Shown: piece after piece, positions 41,127-49,719 of the stretch
Layout of the letters: every line of letters starts with the position of its first letter
Numbering within the stretch: position 1 is the first letter of the stretch
From: Bosea vaviloviae
GTDB lineage: Bacteria; Pseudomonadota; Alphaproteobacteria; Rhizobiales; Beijerinckiaceae
Length of the DNA: 64,000 nt
Assembly (NCBI RefSeq): GCF_001741865.1
Contig: NZ_CP017147.1
Span: 3,525,001 to 3,589,000 of the forward strand
Direction: 5' to 3'
Position numbers and translations under genes: made by a program
The notes under the pieces: generated by a model
The model's database searches: none
What the model saw: only the letters and a program-made list of their open reading frames with translations
Told to the model about the DNA's origin: nothing

Positions 41127-42069
41127 TGTCGCGCCAATATCTCATCGGCGCGGGGCTCCTGATCGCGCTCGTCGCCTTCCCGCTGCTCTCCCCCTGGTCG
41201 ACGGTGATCCTGACGGTCGCGCTCTGCGAGGGGCTGGCGGCGCTCGGCATCCTGGTGCTGCTGCGCGCCGGCCAGGTCTCCTTCGGCCATGGGCTCTATT
41301 TCGCCTTCAGCGCCTATGTCGTCGCCTTCATGGCCGCAGCCCATCTCGGCCATGAAGTGCTGCTGCTGGTGCCGATCGCGACCGCCGCCTCGGGACTTGT
41401 CGCGGCGCTGGTCGGCCTCTTCATCGTGCGCTACCGGGCGATCTTCTTCGGCATGCTGAACCTCGCCATCTCGATGGTGTTCTTCTCGCTGCTGGAGAAG
41501 CTGTTCTCGATCACCGGCGGAGCCGACGGCAAGCGCGTGCCGCGCCCGACGCTTCTGGGCATGACGCTGGAGCGCGAGAGCTTCGAGTTCTGGATGTTCT
41601 ACATCACCCTGGCGCTGGCCGCGGTCGCCGCGCTGTTCGTGGCGCGCTATCTCGCCTCGCCCGGCGGCAAGGCGCTGGAGGCGATCAAGTCGAACGAGAC
41701 CAGGCTCGAATATCTCGGCGTCTCCAGCCGCAAGGTGCTCTATGGCGCCTATCTGCTCTCAGGGCTGCTGGCGGGGCTGGGCGGGGCGATCATCGCGCTG
41801 GTCTCCGGGCATGTCACGCCGGAGCTGGCCTATTGGATACGCTCGGGCGAGTTCGTCTTCATCGCCATCCTCGGCGGGGTCGGTGGCGTCGCCGGCCCGT
41901 TCCTGGGCGCGCTGATGTTCCAGATCATCCGCGGCTATGCGGCGGTCTATGCGCCCGAGACCTGGCACGCCGTGCTCGGCATCATGCTGCTCGTGATCAT
42001 CTTCTTCGCCCCGAGCGGGCTCTACGGGCTGATCGCGGGCCGCAAGCGCGCCTCCGGGGAGGCCGCGCG

Positions 42070-42073
<4 letters not shown>
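41126..42073 (+). CDS. LIV-type ABC permease, LivM-like (operon 1)
   Basis: 315 aa. The ATG overlaps the LivH-like stop, which fixes the start despite a longer open frame. Features are GILVLLRAGQVSFGHGLYFAFSAYVV, FFGMLNLAISMVFFSLLEKLFSITGGADG (the LivM middle signature), and the coupling loop GKALEAIKSNETRLEYLGV. About nine membrane helices. Ends ATGA-overlapping with the ATPase gene. It pairs with the LivH-like protein to form the translocation path. Confidence 0.93.
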
Positions 42074-42819
<746 letters not shown>

Positions 42820-42821
42820 TC

Positions 42822-43541
42822 ATGCCGCGCACCAAGGACATCCTGGAGATCAAGGGCCTCTCGGCCGAGATCGAGGGCGTGCAGGTCTTGCGCAAGGTCG
42901 ATTTCGCCCTGGCCGAGGGCGCGACGGTCGCCCTGATCGGCCGCAACGGCGCCGGCAAGACCAGCCTGCTGCGCGCGATCATGGGCTTCATGAAGGTCAC
43001 GGCAGGCGCGATCGCCTTTGACGGCAGGCCGCTGCTGGAGGTGAAGCCGCATGAGCGGCCGCGGCTGGGCATCGGCTATGCGCCCGAAGATCGCCGCCTG
43101 TTCTCGACCTTCACCATCGAGGAGAATATCCGCCTGCCGGCCGAGGTGATGAAGCTCGGCGCGCCCGAGATCGCGCGGCGGCTCGACGGTATCTACGCCG
43201 TGCTGCCGGAACTGGCGGATCTACGCCATCGCCCCGCGGCAGGCCTCTCCGGCGGGCAGGGCAAGATGGCGGCGCTGGCGCGCGCGCTGATGATCGGTAA
43301 CCGGGTGATCCTGCTCGACGAGCCGTTTCAGGGGCTGGCCCCGGTGCTGGCCAACCGCTATGCCGCTGCCCTGCGCACCCTGCGCGACAGCCATCCCGAG
43401 ATCGCCTTGCTGATCACCGAATCCAACCCCAGCCTGCTGCGCAATTTCGCCGAGCGCGCCTATGCGATCGAGCGCGGCGAGGTCACCGAAGTCGAGGGCG
43501 GGCTCGCGGCAAGTTCGCTGGCAGCGGCGGGGATGCGTTGA
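42822..43541 (+). CDS. LIV-type ABC ATPase, LivF-like (operon 1)
   Basis: 239 aa. Walker A GRNGAGKT (40-47), YAPEDRRLFSTFTIEENI (the LivF Q-loop region), signature LSGGQ (142-146) and Walker B VILLDEPFQGLAP. The usual switch VEQN is ITESN. It starts two bases after the LivG-like stop and completes a five-gene importer. The stop is followed by a family A repeat before the aldehyde dehydrogenase gene, which may or may not be in the same transcript. Confidence 0.92.
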   Translation: MPRTKDILEIKGLSAEIEGVQVLRKVDFALAEGATVALIGRNGAGKTSLLRAIMGFMKVTAGAIAFDGRPLLEVKPHERPRLGIGYAPEDRRLFSTFTIEENIRLPAEVMKLGAPEIARRLDGIYAVLPELADLRHRPAAGLSGGQGKMAALARALMIGNRVILLDEPFQGLAPVLANRYAAALRTLRDSHPEIALLITESNPSLLRNFAERAYAIERGEVTEVEGGLAASSLAAAGMR

Positions 43542-43554
43542 GACGCGCCGGCGC

Positions 43555-43641
43555 CGTCATTGCGAGCGCAGCGAAGCAATCCAGGAGGGGCCGCGCTGCG
43601 TCCCCCTGGATTGCTTCGTCGCTTTGCTCCTCGCAATGACG
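43555..43641. repeat. Palindromic repeat, family A, short form (copy 5)
   Basis: CGTCATTGCGAGCGCAGCGA at the left, CGTCGCTTTGCTCCTCGCAATGACG at the right. It lies between the last ABC gene of operon 1 and the aldehyde dehydrogenase gene. Confidence 0.85.
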
Positions 43642-43672
43642 CTGACGCAAAGACGGAACAGGAGAAACGCCC

Positions 43673-45106
43673 ATGAATCAGCACTTCATCAACGGCCGCT
43701 ATGTCGCTGGCCAGACGGGCGAAACCATCGCCAAGCTGGCGCCCGCGACGGGCGAGGAATTCACCCGCATCGCCTGCGGCAACGCCGCTGACATCGACGC
43801 CGCGGTCAAGGCCGCCCACGCCGCCTTCGACGGCGCCTGGGGCAAGCTGACGGCAGCCGAGCGCGGCCGCTTGATCTCCAAGCTCGGGCTCAAGCTGCAG
43901 GACTATTTCGAGGAGCTCGCCAAGCTCGAGGCGCGCGACACCGGCAAGCCGATGGCGCAGGCCAGGGCCGATATCGACGCGACCGCCCGCTATTTCGAGT
44001 TCTATGGCGGCGCTGCCGACAAGGTGCATGGCCACGTCATTCCGTTCCTGAACGGCTACAGCGTCAGCGTGGTGCATGAGCCGCATGGCGTCACCGGCCA
44101 TATCCTGCCCTGGAACTACCCGGCGCAGATGTTCGGCCGCTCGCTCACCGCCTCTCTCGCCATGGGCAATGCGGTCGTGCTGAAGCCGGCCGAGGATGCC
44201 TGCGCCACGGCCTTTCGCCTTGCCGAACTCGCGAGCGAGGTCGGCTTCCCGGACGGTGCGATCAACGTCGTCGCGGGGCGCGGCCATGAGGCCGGCGCGG
44301 CGCTCTGCTCGCATCCGGGCATCGCCTTCATGTCCTTCACCGGCTCGCCCGAGGTCGGCAAGATGGTGCAGCACGCCTGCGCCGACCACTTGATCCCCTG
44401 CACGCTCGAACTCGGCGGCAAATCGCCCCAGATCGTCTTCGACGACGCCGATTTCGATGCAGCCGTGCCGATCGTCTGTAAGGCGATCGTCCAGAACACC
44501 GGGCAGACCTGCTCGGCCGGCAGCCGCGTGCTGGTGCAGAAGAGCGTCTATGACGAGTTCGTCGGCGCGGTCGCCAAGCAGTTCTCGAAGCTGCGCGCCG
44601 GCACGCCGGAGATGGATCTCGATTGCGGGCCGGTGATCAACGCCAAGCAGCGCGGTCGCGTGCAGAGCTTCATCGACCAGGCGCGCGAGCAGGGCATCCC
44701 GGTGCTGGCCGAGGGCCAGATCGCCCAGGGCGTGCCCAATGGCGGCTTCTACGTCGCGCCGACCCTGTTCGGCCAGGTGCCGCGCGGCAACCGGCTGGAG
44801 CAGGAGGAGGTCTTCGGCCCGGTGCTGTCCGCCTTCTCCTTCGAGGATGAGGAGGACGCCATCAAGCTGGCCAATTCGACCGATTACGGCCTCGTCGCCG
44901 CGGTCTGGACCAGGGATGGCGGCCGCCAGCAGCGCGTCTCGCGGCGCGTCCGGGCAGGGCAGGTCTTCATCAATGGCTACGGCGCCGGCGGCGGCATCGA
45001 ACTGCCTTTCGGCGGCACCGGCAAGAGCGGCCATGGCCGCGAGAAGGGCTTCATCGCGCTGGAGGAGTTCGCGGTGACCAAGACGATCGTGCACAAGCAC
45101 GGCTAG
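43673..45106 (+). CDS. NAD(P)-dependent aldehyde dehydrogenase
   Basis: 477 aa. All core residues are present: N148 in LPWNYP, K171-containing VLKPAED, E246 in TLELGGKSPQ and nucleophile C280 in NTGQTCSAGSR. C-terminal GRE-type ELPFGGTGKSGHGREKG closes the fold. It oxidises an aldehyde to an acid in the cytoplasm. Overall it resembles betaine- or amino-aldehyde-type enzymes, but the substrate cannot be fixed. It follows ABC operon 1 across a repeat, so it might act on a product of the imported solute. AACAGGAGAAAC precedes the ATG. Confidence 0.92.
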   Translation: MNQHFINGRYVAGQTGETIAKLAPATGEEFTRIACGNAADIDAAVKAAHAAFDGAWGKLTAAERGRLISKLGLKLQDYFEELAKLEARDTGKPMAQARADIDATARYFEFYGGAADKVHGHVIPFLNGYSVSVVHEPHGVTGHILPWNYPAQMFGRSLTASLAMGNAVVLKPAEDACATAFRLAELASEVGFPDGAINVVAGRGHEAGAALCSHPGIAFMSFTGSPEVGKMVQHACADHLIPCTLELGGKSPQIVFDDADFDAAVPIVCKAIVQNTGQTCSAGSRVLVQKSVYDEFVGAVAKQFSKLRAGTPEMDLDCGPVINAKQRGRVQSFIDQAREQGIPVLAEGQIAQGVPNGGFYVAPTLFGQVPRGNRLEQEEVFGPVLSAFSFEDEEDAIKLANSTDYGLVAAVWTRDGGRQQRVSRRVRAGQVFINGYGAGGGIELPFGGTGKSGHGREKGFIALEEFAVTKTIVHKHG

Positions 45107-45219
45107 ATGTGAGCTTGCAGGTCGAGGGCGAGAGCTACTAAACGGCGAGAGAGGCGGCGCAGGGGGCGGAAAACGCGACCTTGCGCCGGCTCGCCGTCAG
45201 AGCAACCATTGCCAGAATC

Positions 45220-45945
45220 ATGAATCGACCCGCAGGCGATACCCTCGACATCCTCGAAAGCCTCTTTGCACCGTTGCAGGGGCGGCGGATGCTCGACATC
45301 GGCTGCGGTGGCGGCCATCTCATGCAGGGCCTCGTCGAACGCGGCGCGCGTGTTGCCGGGATCGACATCGACGAGACTGCGGTGGAGGCGGCGCGCCGTG
45401 CGGTGCCGACAGCCTATGTGCAGAAGGCCGGCGCCGAGCAGCTGCCCTTCAACGACGCGAGCATCCATGTCGCGGTCTTCCTCAACAGCCTGCACCATCT
45501 GCCGGTGCCCAACATGCTGCTTGCGCTGGAAGAGGCGGCCCGCGTTGTCGGCAAGGGCGGCAGCGTCGTCGTCATCGAGCCCTTGTCCGAGGGCACGTTC
45601 TACGATGCGTTGCGGCTGATCGAGGACGAGACGGTGGTGCGCCAGGCCGCGCAGGACGCGATCATCCGCGCCGGGCGGCGCGGCATCCTGAGCGAGTGCC
45701 GCTGCATGGAGTACGACCGCGTCGAGGCCTTTGCCGATGCCTCGGCCTTCATCGAGCGCGCCGTCGGCGTCGATACGACGCGCCAGGATCGGGCCAGGGA
45801 GGCGCTGGGGAAGATGCTGGCCCGGTTCGAGACGCTCTCGGAGCGGGACGTGCGCGGCTATCTGCTGCGCCAGCCCCTGCGGCTGCACCATCTCAAGGTG
45901 CCGGTCGGCCCGCCACCGGTCGTCAACCCGCTCACATACGGATGA
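45220..45945 (+). CDS. Class I SAM-dependent methyltransferase
   Basis: 241 aa from the ATG at 45220; a TTG at 45181 would add 13 residues. SAM motif I is MLDIGCGGGHLMQGLVERG, motif II acid lies in VAGIDIDETAVEAARRA, and LPFNDASIHVAVFLNSLHHL is the UbiE/COQ5-like post-motif. The C-terminal RCMEYDRVEAFADASAFIERAVG is less usual. The methyl acceptor is unknown. The 3' end overlaps that of the convergent alcohol dehydrogenase by 14 bases. Confidence 0.85.
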   Translation: MNRPAGDTLDILESLFAPLQGRRMLDIGCGGGHLMQGLVERGARVAGIDIDETAVEAARRAVPTAYVQKAGAEQLPFNDASIHVAVFLNSLHHLPVPNMLLALEEAARVVGKGGSVVVIEPLSEGTFYDALRLIEDETVVRQAAQDAIIRAGRRGILSECRCMEYDRVEAFADASAFIERAVGVDTTRQDRAREALGKMLARFETLSERDVRGYLLRQPLRLHHLKVPVGPPPVVNPLTYG

Positions 45946-47056
45946 CGTGCCGGATCGTGCGCCCTTCGTTCAGCGCATCGAACCCTTCATTGATGCCGTC
46001 GAGCCCGCTGGTGCTGGTCAGCAGCTTGTCGACCGGCAGCTTGCCGCGCAGGTAAAGCTCGATGAACCGCGGGATGTCGCGCACGGGGATGCAGGAGCCC
46101 ACATAGGACCCCTTCAGCGTGCGCTCCTCGCCGACGAGCCTGACGGGCGAAAGCGAGAGCGTATGTGCCGGGTTGGCGAGGCCAGCCGTCGTGGTCGTGC
46201 CGCCGCGCCTGGTGATCTGATAGGCGAGGTCGAGCGCCTTGACCGAGCCCGCCATCTCTAGCCCATGATCGACGCCGCCCTTGGTCGCCGCCCGGATCGC
46301 CTCGACCACGCCGGGATCGCCGGCGTTGAACGTATCGGTCGCGCCCAGTTCGCGCGCGATTGCGAGCTTGTCCTGCGCGAGATCGACCGCGATGACGCGC
46401 GAGGCGCCGCAGGCTGCCGCCCCCATCAGCGCGCTCAGGCCCACCCCGCCGAGGCCGACGACGGCGACGGTTTCGCCGGCGCGGATCTTTGCCGTGTTCA
46501 CCGCTGCGCCGACGCCGGTCAGCACGGCGCAGCCGAACAAGGCCGCGATCTCATGGGGGATGTCGGCCTCGATCTTGACCAGCGAATGGCGCGAGATCAC
46601 GGCGTATTCGGCAAAGGCGGAGACGCCGACATGGTGATGCACCGGCTTGCCCCCCGCGGAGAGCCTTCGCCCGCCGCCGATCAATTCGCCGATGCCGTTG
46701 GCGGCATTGCCGGGCTCGCACAGGGCAGGGCGCCCCTCGCTGCAAGGGGAGCAATGCCCGCAGGAGGGCACGAAGACCATGATGACGCGGTCGCCCTGCT
46801 TGAGGTCCTGCACACCCGGGCCGGTCCCGACCACCTCGCCCGCCGCCTCATGGCCGAGCACCATCGGCACGGGGCGAGGGCGGTTGCCGTCGATCACCGA
46901 GAGGTCGGAGTGGCATAAGCCCGCCGCGCGCACCCTGACCAGCACCTCGCCGGGGCCGGGCGGCGCGAGCTCGACCTCATCGATCGACATCGGCTTGCTC
47001 AGCGCATAGGGCGCGGCGACAGGGCTGGCATTCAGGACGGCGGCACGGATTTTCAA
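45932..47056 (-). CDS. Zinc-dependent alcohol dehydrogenase (medium-chain family)
   Basis: 374 aa. Catalytic zinc ligands C48 in AGLCHSD and H69-E70 in LGHEAAG, structural zinc Cys99, Cys102, Cys105 and Cys113 (SCGHCSPCSEGRPALC), and the nucleotide fold VAVVGLGGVGLSALMGA. The layout is that of the class III / long-chain zinc dehydrogenases. Oxidation of an alcohol with NAD is expected. It is convergent with and slightly overlaps the methyltransferase gene. Its ATG at 47056 is well placed; a family A repeat follows upstream. Confidence 0.93.
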   Translation of the reverse strand: MKIRAAVLNASPVAAPYALSKPMSIDEVELAPPGPGEVLVRVRAAGLCHSDLSVIDGNRPRPVPMVLGHEAAGEVVGTGPGVQDLKQGDRVIMVFVPSCGHCSPCSEGRPALCEPGNAANGIGELIGGGRRLSAGGKPVHHHVGVSAFAEYAVISRHSLVKIEADIPHEIAALFGCAVLTGVGAAVNTAKIRAGETVAVVGLGGVGLSALMGAAACGASRVIAVDLAQDKLAIARELGATDTFNAGDPGVVEAIRAATKGGVDHGLEMAGSVKALDLAYQITRRGGTTTTAGLANPAHTLSLSPVRLVGEERTLKGSYVGSCIPVRDIPRFIELYLRGKLPVDKLLTSTSGLDGINEGFDALNEGRTIRHVIRM

Positions 47057-47105
47057 AGGCGTGTTTCCTCGGATTTTGCAGTGTCTGGCCTGCGGTTCTA
47101 CTGGC

Positions 47106-47194
47106 CGTCATTGCGAGGAGCGAAGCGACGAAGCAATCCAGGAGGACGTAGAGTACTGCCGCTCCTGGATTGCTTCGCTGCGCTCGCAATGACG
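47106..47194. repeat. Palindromic repeat, family A, short form (copy 6)
   Basis: CGTCATTGCGAGGAGCGAAG at the left mirrors CTTCGCTGCGCTCGCAATGACG at the right. It stands between the alcohol dehydrogenase start and the LysR gene end, both minus strand. Confidence 0.85.
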
Positions 47195-47256
47195 GCTTCG
47201 GCTCTCGGTTGCGAAATTCGGGTGGCCGCTGGCGTCTGTCAAAGACGAAAACGCGA

Positions 47257-48219
47257 TCAGCCATATAAGGCGGGCGGATCGCCATCCTCGCCCAGCGTCG
47301 CCGTCCAGCTCTCGTCGCTGACGAGCCCGCGCAGGATCTCCCAGGAGAGCTGACCGATGGCGCGCGCCGCCGCCGGCATCGGCCGCTCGGTCGAATAGGC
47401 GAGATAGACCTTGCGGTAGAGCGAGGGCTGCTCGATGCGCCAGGTCTGGAAGAGGCCTGCCTTCTCCTGCGCACGGACCGCCATGCGCGGCAGGATGCCG
47501 TAACCCAGGCCGCGCTCGGCCAGCCGCTTGATCTGCGTATAGGATTCGATCTCGATCGCGGGCTGGATCGTGGCGCCGACGCCGGCGGCCGCCTCGTCGA
47601 TCTGGTCGCGCAGGCCATGGCCGATCCCGGGCAGGATGAGGTCGACAGCCGCCGCCTCGGCGAGCGTCACCGTGCCGCCGGGCGGCGTCTTCACCGCGTC
47701 GAGCGCGGGCGGGCCGAACAGGCAGAGCTCCTCGGTCAGGATATGATGGATGCCGAGCCCCTTCGGATCCGAGATCGCATAGATCACGGCGAGATCGACC
47801 TCGCCCCGGCGCAGCCAGTCGAGCACGAAGCCGCTCATCGCCTCGGCGATGCGGATGCGCACGGCAGGATAACGCTCGCGCGCCGCCTGGATCAGGGGCA
47901 CGCTGAACTGCTCGCTGACCGTGCCGGGCAGGCCGATGCGGACCTCGCCGCCGGGCGCGGCGGCCTCACCGCGGACGCTGTCGCGCAATTCGGCGAACTC
48001 CGCCAGGATCGCCCGGGCGCGCAGCAGGAGCCGCTCGCCGGCCTCCGTCGGCAGCACGCCGCGCGTGCCGCGATGCAGCAGCGCAACGCCGAGCTCGTCT
48101 TCCATATGGCGCAGATGCTGGCTCAACGCCGGCTGCGCCACGCGCAACTTGGTGGCGGCCTTCGAGAACGAGCCCTGTTCGACGATCGCGGTGAAATAGC
48201 GAAGCTGGCGCAAATCCAT
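47257..48219 (-). CDS. LysR-family transcriptional regulator
   Basis: 320 aa. The helix-turn-helix LRYFTAIVEQGSFSKAATKLRVAQPALSQHLRHMEDELG is canonical, followed by LLHRGTRGVLPTEAGERLL and an effector domain (VRIGLPGTVSEQFSVPLIQA). The overall pattern is of the NAC/CynR-like branch. It is divergent from the exported metallo-hydrolase at 48601 across 381 bases and is its likely regulator. Start ATG 48219 gives the standard MDLRQLRYF opening. Confidence 0.9.
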   Translation of the reverse strand: MDLRQLRYFTAIVEQGSFSKAATKLRVAQPALSQHLRHMEDELGVALLHRGTRGVLPTEAGERLLLRARAILAEFAELRDSVRGEAAAPGGEVRIGLPGTVSEQFSVPLIQAARERYPAVRIRIAEAMSGFVLDWLRRGEVDLAVIYAISDPKGLGIHHILTEELCLFGPPALDAVKTPPGGTVTLAEAAAVDLILPGIGHGLRDQIDEAAAGVGATIQPAIEIESYTQIKRLAERGLGYGILPRMAVRAQEKAGLFQTWRIEQPSLYRKVYLAYSTERPMPAAARAIGQLSWEILRGLVSDESWTATLGEDGDPPALYG

Positions 48220-48600
48220 CGCTGGGTTTCTCAGTTTCTGGCCGGCCGCTGAGGCCTCCCTGACGTTGGTAGCGTCGCCCGCACGCGATGGCCAGAGCGG
48301 GCCTGGCGCAGCGGCATGCGTCTCCCGGGTCGATTCCCGAAATCGGAACGATCACAGGCGTTTGGTGCGATCGCTTGAATCAGTTTGCGCGCCAGGGGAA
48401 CCTCTCCGGCCCCAGCTTTCGCTTATGCCGGATAGAGCGAAGGGATATTGGTCACGCCCTTGGGGCAGGTGCATCCTCCGGCGCGAGGCAGGGCTTTCGA
48501 GAGGTATGGGTTTGCAACAAGGCCGCTCCAGGCCACCCGGTCTCCGTCGACAAGAATGCCAGCGGTAACGCTGGAACCGTTTCACTCAGGAGGAAGCGCA
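48220..48600. promoter_or_regulatory. Divergent control region, LysR / metallo-hydrolase
   Basis: 381 bases without a gene. It contains an inverted repeat TTCGCT / AGCGAA (48418-48423, 48436-48441) with a 12-base centre, of a size and position that suits a LysR tetramer, and a strong AGGAGG ribosome site at the right edge before 48601. The plus-strand frame stays open from 48448, but the Tat signal and ribosome site place the hydrolase start at 48601. Confidence 0.45.
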
Positions 48601-49614
48601 ATGTCCGAGGATACGATCATGCATCCCCATTCCAGCATCGCCCATGCCAGCCGCCGCGGATTTCTCGGTGGCGCCGCCGCGCTTGCTGCGGGCGCCACGC
48701 TTCCGCTCGGAGGCGCGGCCCTGGCCAAGGCGCCGCTGTCCAACACCCAGTCCGGCTATTTCTACCGCTTCATGCTGGGCACGGCCGAGGTCACGGTCGT
48801 CTCCGACGGGCCGCTGCCGCTGGGCGATCCCGGCGCGAGCTTCCTCGGCGTGCCCAAGGAAACCGTCTACGGCATGCTGGAGAACAACTTCCTGGCCAAG
48901 GACAATGTCGTCCTCGAGCAGAACGTCCCGATCGTGAATTTCGGCGACAGGCTCGTCATGTTCGACACCGGCATGGGCTTCTCCAAGGCCTTCGGCCCGA
49001 CCACGGGCCGCCTGCTGAAGAGCATGGCGGAAGCCGGCATCAAGCCGGAGGATATCGACGCCATCGTCATCAGCCACGCCCATATCGACCATATCGGCGG
49101 CATCTCCTCCCAGGACGGCAAGCCGCATTTCCCGAACGCGCAGATCTATATCAGCCAGATCGACTATGATTTCTGGCTCGACGATGCGCGGCTCGGCACG
49201 CCGTTCAAGGCCTTCGGCGAGCATGCCCGCGCCAATCTCAGGCCGGTCAAGGACCGCATCGTCTTCTTCAAGGACGGCCAGGAATTCCTGCCGGGCGTGC
49301 AGGCGATCGCGGCTCCCGGCCACTCGCCGGGGCACCACATCTTCAGGGTGGCGTCCTCAGGCAAATCCTTCGCCTTCCTCGGCGATCTGACCCATCACGC
49401 GATCCTGCTGACCGAGAAGCCCCGGCTTGAATTCGCCTATGATTTCGACCCGAAACAGGCGGTGGAATCGCGCGTGAAGCTGCTCACCATCCTGGCCGAC
49501 GAGAAGACGCCGGTGATGTCCTACCACTTCGCCTGGCCGGGCTTCGGCAACCTCGCCAAGGCCGGCGACGGCTTCCGCTACTATCCGACGCCGATGCAGA
49601 TGCTGCGGGGGTAA
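48601..49614 (+). CDS. Tat-exported metallo-beta-lactamase-fold hydrolase
   Basis: 337 aa. SRRGFLGGAAALAAGATLP (R18, R19) is a near-consensus twin-arginine signal. The zinc site is H159-A-H161-I-D163-H164 in VISHAHIDHIGG, with H241 in APGHSPGHH, D262 in FLGDLTHH and H309 in MSYHFAWPG. This is the AidC/quorum-lactonase or arylsulfatase-like branch of the fold, but substrate cannot be read off. AGGAGG precedes the ATG. The divergent LysR gene suggests induction. A family A repeat lies between its stop and the convergent quiC gene. Confidence 0.9.
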   Translation: MSEDTIMHPHSSIAHASRRGFLGGAAALAAGATLPLGGAALAKAPLSNTQSGYFYRFMLGTAEVTVVSDGPLPLGDPGASFLGVPKETVYGMLENNFLAKDNVVLEQNVPIVNFGDRLVMFDTGMGFSKAFGPTTGRLLKSMAEAGIKPEDIDAIVISHAHIDHIGGISSQDGKPHFPNAQIYISQIDYDFWLDDARLGTPFKAFGEHARANLRPVKDRIVFFKDGQEFLPGVQAIAAPGHSPGHHIFRVASSGKSFAFLGDLTHHAILLTEKPRLEFAYDFDPKQAVESRVKLLTILADEKTPVMSYHFAWPGFGNLAKAGDGFRYYPTPMQMLRG

Positions 49615-49626
49615 CGGTGCGGAACC

Positions 49627-49711
49627 CGTCATTGCGAGCGAAGCGAAGCAATCCAGAGGACAGGGCTCAGTCCCCCTGGATTGCTTCGTCGCTGCGCTCC
49701 TCGCAATGACG
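49627..49711. repeat. Palindromic repeat, family A, short form (copy 7)
   Basis: CGTCATTGCGAGCGAAGCGA at the left, TCGTCGCTGCGCTCCTCGCA and ATGACGG at the right. Lies between convergent genes, a natural bidirectional terminator. Confidence 0.85.
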
Positions 49712-49719
49712 GTAGCACC

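Noticed and set aside
43460..45100. 546-codon minus-strand open frame
   Set aside because: Lies exactly opposite the aldehyde dehydrogenase and the LivF-like end; no family features, so an antisense shadow.
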